Origin: Argentina anserina
Lineage: Eukaryota; Streptophyta; Magnoliopsida; Rosales; Rosaceae
Assembly (NCBI RefSeq): GCF_933775445.1
Contig: NC_065875.1
Coordinates: forward strand, 17,111,555-17,175,554
Direction of reading: 5' to 3'
DNA: 64,000 nucleotides
The position numbers were made by a program, and so were the translations under genes. The number at the start of each line of letters is the position of its first letter. Position 1 is the stretch's first letter. Below are positions 59,196 to 64,000 of the stretch, piece by piece. A model generated the notes under the pieces. That model did no database searches and had not been told where the DNA came from. It saw only the letters and a program-made list of their open reading frames with translations.

Positions 59196-61945
59196 TCACA
59201 GGTCACTCAGACAGCACGGGCCAGCACAATGCCGTGTTCTCTTTCTATTACTTTCAACAGTTTCTTTTGGTCTCCTCTCTTTAAGCTTCCCTGAAGAAAC
59301 AGATTCATGAGAGTTTCCCATTGCAAAACGAACAACTCCATCATCAACTTCCACCTCCGGAGGAGTCATTAAATCATGTGGACGAAAATCAGGTGAGCAA
59401 TTAGAGGCTCCTTCAATTGCTTTACGTGTTGTACTTTCAACAGTTTCTTTTGGTCTTCTCTCTTTAAGCTTCCCTGAAGAAACAGATTCATGAGAGTTTC
59501 CCATTGCAAAACGAACAACTCCATTGTCAACTTCCACCTCCGGAAGAGACATTAAATCATGTGGACGAAAATCAGGTGAGCAATCAGAGGCTCCTTCAAT
59601 TGCTTTACGTGTTGTACTAGGAAGGTCTTTTACACGTGATAATGCCACTGCAATTTGGTCATATGCAGCATGAAGACGCTCGTCTGTTTCAATTGATTCA
59701 GCAACAAGCGTTGAAGCCATGGACTCCAATAGTTGAATCTTCTCAGATTTGTCTTTAGCATTCTGAAAGGAGTTAGTGGAAGATGAACTGAAACCACACC
59801 ATCGGGCAGCTAGATATCGGTCTGGAATACGAAAACAATTACCATTTGACAGGACACGAAGAATGTGCCTACATAGGATGCCTGTGAACTCAAACTCACA
59901 ACAGGTACAGCTGATGTGCTCTTGACTTGGAACCCAAAACACTTTGCAGCCTCCATCTGCCTGAGTATGATGCCGGACCTGGAAACAAACTTCATCTACC
60001 GGAAGAGATGCATACTGTGGAGCCAACACAAGTTCCTCTTGCAATTTTCCAAATGCATAAGAAGTAAGAACTGAGGCAGCATGTGATTCAATTGGTGAAC
60101 CTGTTTTAAGGCAGACTCTCTGCAGCTTCTGTTGCAACTTTTGTTTTGCCCCAGCTCTATCACTATAATTAACAATATCAGCTGCCTGCAAAAGAGAAGG
60201 TTTAGCAAAGCAAGTAAAAGAAGGTTAACGAAATGGTAACAAAACAAAAGGCAAAGGCAAGACAAGAAAAATATACAAAAGAATAAGGTTACACACTTGC
60301 TCTACAAAACGATCTAGTTGGGAGACTGCACTCAAAAACCGTTGGATAAAAGCGCCAGTTGAATCTGAGTAACATGTATTAGTCATTCCAGCAAAAAAGT
60401 AAGGCCTCATATATGCTAAAGCCCAAAACGACCGTAGAGCATATAAGCTGATTACGTGCTTATTTGCATGCAGTCCATATCTATCAACCATTTCCATCCA
60501 TCTTTCTTCAAATTCCTCTACTGACTGCAGATTATAGAGTTTCTCAAAGTTGGTTTTCCAATCATCATATTGAGACCCCAGAAGTGCACAAAACCACTCT
60601 GAGAACTTATCAACAATGTACCATATGCAAAAGGCATGTCTTGTTTGAGGCATGACGACAGCAATAGCTTCTTTCAGCCACATGTTATGATCAGTTAATA
60701 TTGTCTGCGGAGTCTTTCCTTTCATGAACCCTCGAAATGTCTGCTCATGATTTAAAAGCGTTAGGAACATATTAAACCATATGCGAAAACAAATAAGGAA
60801 GAAATTAAAAATCAAACAATAACAAAGTTTGCAGGGTATTACAAAAAAGAGAGAGAGAGAGATACATGGTATTCGTAAACCGTACACTATGATTACTTGT
60901 CTCAAATGTACATTGAAAATCAGAAATAACAACTAAAAACTTGTGATGCTCATTTCCATCAGGAATATGTAAATAAAGTTCTTACCTTCAAAGCCCAGAA
61001 AAATGACTGCATATTTTCATCCCGCAGAAGCACGCAACCGAAGAAACAAGTCATTCCATGGTTATTCACTCCTAGCCATATTCCTAACAGCATATCATAT
61101 GCATCCAAACGATAAGTTGTATCAAAAACCACCGCGTCTCCAAATTCCTCATATAATCTAATAGATGAACCATACGACCAAGCAATATGCTCCAGCCTGT
61201 TATGACCATCAATTTTGAAGTCATACCTGAAATCAGGATTTTCATCTTTCATTTTTTTGCACATTGCTAGAAGATCAATGGCATCACCATCCGGTCTATC
61301 CCTATGAACATTTCTAAAAGACTGCAGTAGGTTCCTGACATCTATCTCTGTAAATGATAAACATCCCAGTTTAACACCTTTCTCCAGCTCCATCAATCTC
61401 AACATTTGCCGCTCTGACATCCCGGCTTTGGCATACATACAAATCCGACTCATGTCATCTGGAGATATGGAACATGAGGCAGGAAAAAGACTCACTTCAT
61501 TGGACCTCAACAGTTCATGGTTATGTACATTGCTGAATCCTGTAACACGCCATTCAGGGGCATCAAACTCTGTCCTCTTGACAATGCGCATATACGCCTT
61601 ACAACCACAGCGCGATGACTTGCGATTTCTCTGCATCTTCCCATCTTCAGAGGGCTTCACCTGAGGGTACCCCCCACGATGACAAGTGAAATCCCTCCTA
61701 GTCACTCCCTTGCCAACCCCATCCTTGCCTCTAGTACGGTGACGCCTAATCGAAAACCCACATTGCAGTGCAAAACCGCAGTAAAACTCATACGCAGCGT
61801 CTTGCGAACTAAATCTCTGGCCAACAACAGGAACAAGGTTCACTGAAGTCTGCCGCGACAGTATGCAATTCTCAGCCGTCTCCCCTACTGTGCCGGCATC
61901 ATCTCGGGACATGTCGTCCATCCCGTTACTTGTTCCTTCCGACAT
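59196..61945 (-). CDS. FAR1-RELATED SEQUENCE protein, FRS10/11 type
   Basis: A domesticated MULE transposase used as a transcription regulator in the nucleus. Three exons: 61945-60986, 60740-60297 and 60185-59196, all phase 0, give 797 residues. The FAR1 DNA-binding domain (about residues 50-145) has the Cys/His ligands FTCHRGG, SRCGCKAYMR and NVHNHEL. The MULE transposase domain crosses intron 1: VVFDTTYRLDAYDMLLGIW, GCVLLRDENMQSFFWALK, then TILTDHNMWLKEAI. The SWIM zinc finger is ISCTCCEFEFTGILCRHIL (C-x-C...C-x-H). The C-terminal 140 residues hold a 61-residue tandem duplication not known to me in the family. Closest by memory to Arabidopsis FRS11 (AT1G10240) or FRS10. Confidence 0.93.
59251..59616 (-). 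repeat. 183-bp tandem duplication inside the FRS coding sequence
   Basis: 59251-59433 and 59434-59616 are direct tandem copies with 6 differences in 183 bp (about 97% identity). 183 is a multiple of three, so the frame is kept. Each copy encodes a unit that includes TTRKAIEGAS, CSPDFRPHDLM, EVEVD and VRFAMGNSHESVSSGKLKER. The unit falls after the SWIM finger, at about residues 658-780. Confidence 0.95.
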
Positions 61946-62844
61946 TCTTCCTCAGTCGATGAATGAAACTAGAGTTACATGTAGAACATGTCATTGTAAA
62001 AACAAAGGCAAGAAACCAATAGATAACCAAAATGTTGGGAAATGATGCAATGCTCAACACACTCACATAGAAACTCTTAGCCTAAACACATTCTTTCCAT
62101 TTCTATATCTTTCATTTCTTCACATACATGTAATGAACTAAACAGCTAAATTTCCAGTCCAATTATGTAACTAGCTACAGAATCAGTCAATGATGATCAA
62201 ATTAAGATTCTGAGCAAACTTACAGGGAGCTATGATCCGGAATGCATATTTATATCTCTTCAAATTGATTGGATTTATGAATGGGGTGAAAGAATTGAAG
62301 TGTGGAAGTGTGGGTGGTAACGGTCGATAAAAAGTGACTGAAAAGGAGGAGAAAGAACCAAGAAAATGGCGGGGCAGAGGTTGGGGGGGAGGAGCAGAGC
62401 GCATCCCTGGGAGGAGGATAAGCATAAGAGAGGGGACGACGCTATCGTGCGCTGTAGGGCCGGGTGACCTTATCGAGTGCACCATGGCGGTTTCTGGCCG
62501 TTGGATTAAATTACCGGGGGATTCAGCCGCGGGAGTTGGAGGATGCGCGTTAATGATGGCTGCGTACGTTAGAGGAAACCTAGGGTTGCCAGAAGACATT
62601 TATTTTGTGTGGACTCGGTTCCGCAGGCTTGAGGCCCATATTAGACCCCGGTTTGGTCCAAGTGTTTGTCAAAAATATTTTCCTTTTTTTTTTCTTATAC
62701 CCATAAAGTTGTATTTGACAAATGACAATGCATGAAAAAGGAGAATAGTAAACCCTAGCGCCGCCGTGGGCGCTGCATTGTAGCCGCTGTGCTGCTCAAC
62801 ATCATGCTACAAGGTAATATATATTATCCTCTGGAATTACAGAG
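61946..62844. other. upstream region of the FRS gene
   Basis: Promoter and leader. A GC-richer patch at 62340-62600 has overlapping frames on both strands (62334-62735 + and 62183-62599 -) without known motifs. Confidence 0.4.
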
Positions 62845-63454
62845 GAACAGTACGTCAATGGTGAAACTCAAAGAGCCCTCGTTGATCTAGCTCCAAAGGA
62901 TCTGATTCGTAACCTTTGTGTGACACTAGGTTTCAAGGATTTCTTTTGTATTCCCCATGGTGAGGATTGTCAAGGACTGGCTCTCCTTTGGAACCACGAC
63001 ACTCATGTTAATATTCGCACGTATTCACCTCGTCATATTGTCGACGCCACTGTCGGAATTATTGGAGAGCATGCTCTTTGGAGATTCACAGGTATTTATG
63101 GCTTCGCTGAAAGAGGAGATCGATATCGTCATAGAACATGGGATCTTATCAGAGCTCTTGCGGCGGAACAATGTGATTTGCCTTTTTGGTTGATGGCAGG
63201 TGATTTCAATGAAATCCTATCTAATGCTGATAAATCTGGAGGTCCTCCAAGATCACAACGGCCTGTGCAAGATTTTCGTTCTGCGATGACGGCTGCATGA
63301 CTTTTTGATATGGGATTTACTGGTAGTCGCTTCACATGGAGCAACAAATTTACCAAAGAGAGGCTGGATAGGAGTTTTCACTCTCATGCTTGGCGGGATC
63401 GTTTTCCTTATAGTAGGGTCATCACCCTGGAACCCATGGGACACCAATCATAGC
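62845..63454 (+). pseudogene. LINE (L1-type) endonuclease domain, broken
   Basis: The frame covers the middle of an AP-endonuclease-like domain: GLALLWNHDTHVNIRTYSPR, WRFTGIYGFAERGDR, the metal-binding GDFNEIL, then, after a TGA at 63298-63300, LFDMGFTGSRFTWSNKFTKERLDRSF in the same frame. These are standard motifs 3 to 5 of plant L1 endonucleases. The N-terminal active-site part and the ORF1 are missing, so the element is 5'-truncated or decayed. It ends at about RVITLEP, where another repeat interrupts it. Confidence 0.85.
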
Positions 63455-63800
63455 CTTTAGAGACAGATTCTAGAGACATATTGAAAAAACTGTCTACTGC
63501 TTTTCATTAGCAACAGTTTTTATTGTGTCTCTAATAGTAATAGAGATGAACTAAATTCTATCTCTAATACTGATAGTGACGGATGTAATCCCCACTACAT
63601 GATTAGGCGCCAAACTAAAATTTTGGAGGTAAAATTTTTTCAAGCCCCGGGTATCTTTGGCGCCAGTTTATCAAAATTTTACCAATAGTGACAGATAAGT
63701 TTGTTTCAATTTTTTTTTTCTGATTAGAGGTAAGCATTTTTTAATGTGTTTTTTAACAATAAAAAAATAGAAAAGAGAAATAAAACACCTATATTTTTCC
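63455..63800. repeat. repeat insertion within the LINE endonuclease region
   Basis: This stretch has no LINE coding sequence but short repeated phrases: TTGTGTCTCTAATAGTAATAGAGATGAA, TCTATCTCTAATACTGATAGTGACGG and a mirrored GGCGCC pair (63608 and 63659). The look is that of a subterminal region of a CACTA or similar DNA transposon. The exact borders could not be set. Confidence 0.35.
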
Positions 63801-64000
63801 AGTCTCTTTTACTTGACGTTAGTTTTTGTGAGCCCAATGAGTATGATCACTGTGCTCTGTGTGTTGAAGTCAGCCCAGAGCGCCGTGTAAAGCAACCTCA
63901 CAAATGTTTGTTTCGTTTTGACGAGATTTGGCATGAACAACCTGCGTGCCAACAAATTATTGAGCGTGATTGGGAGCAACATCAACCTAGTAACCATATG
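63800..64000 (+). pseudogene. LINE coding sequence after the insertion, runs off window
   Basis: The frame reads EPNEYDHCALCVEVSPERR, then KCLFRFDEIWHEQPACQQII and ERDW, the end of the L1 endonuclease (SDHCPL box) and the linker before reverse transcriptase (RFE-x-W). It continues the same type of LINE as 62845-63454 and goes on past the window edge. Confidence 0.65.

Noticed and set aside
62183..62735. 133- and 138-codon frames on opposite strands upstream of the FRS gene
   Set aside because: They overlap each other in a GC-rich promoter patch and show no family signature.

Overview
This window is nuclear DNA from a flowering plant. Genes have many introns with GT-AG borders, the spacers are AT-rich, and the repeats are Ty1/copia, LINE, Mutator-like (MULE), hAT and MITE types. 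The protein families (type-B ARR, COBRA-like, LLM-domain GATA, FAR1-related) are plant-specific. A eudicot is clear. A rosid, perhaps Rosaceae, is only an impression.

Layout, left to right. Positions 1-4301 are the 3' part of a decayed copia element (+). Positions 5409-6482 hold an organelle-type DEDDh exonuclease gene (DPD1-like, -) broken by an 8-bp tandem duplication inside its third catalytic motif. A complete copia element (6673-10966, -) sits 190 bp upstream of its start codon, with two 130-bp LTRs and a 5-bp target duplication. Its pol frame is colinear but carries in-frame stops, and its gag is missing. Next come a non-autonomous MULE (11449-12206), a long gene-poor stretch, a hAT element (18110-18935), a GC-rich repeat-like block and a MITE (20263-20617).

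The core is a gene block: ARR2-like cytokinin response regulator (21457-24607, +), COBL7-like GPI-anchored protein (26121-28548, -), small proline-rich secreted protein (36043-36570, +), LLM-domain GATA factor (43862-44501, -) and importin alpha (52073-55011, -). From memory this order matches Arabidopsis AT4G16110, AT4G16120, AT4G16140, AT4G16141 and AT4G16143. The large arabinose kinase gene expected between COBL7 and the proline-rich gene (AT4G16130) is absent; that interval holds a LINE RNase H relic, a long foldback MITE and a hAT element.

The right part has a DUF1218 four-helix membrane protein (56290-57340, -), a FAR1-RELATED SEQUENCE 10/11-like gene (59196-61945, -) with a 61-residue tandem duplication at its C-terminus, and a LINE endonuclease fragment (from about 62845, +) split by a repeat insertion and running off the window edge.

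The genes do not form one pathway. They cover cytokinin signalling, cell wall and surface, nuclear import and light-type transcription regulation. I found no CRISPR, tRNA, rRNA or convincing miRNA precursor. The most notable points are the decay of the exonuclease locus, the conserved gene order with one gene missing, the FRS duplication, and several small DNA transposons whose ends and target duplications can be set to the base. I saw no clearly new biological system.
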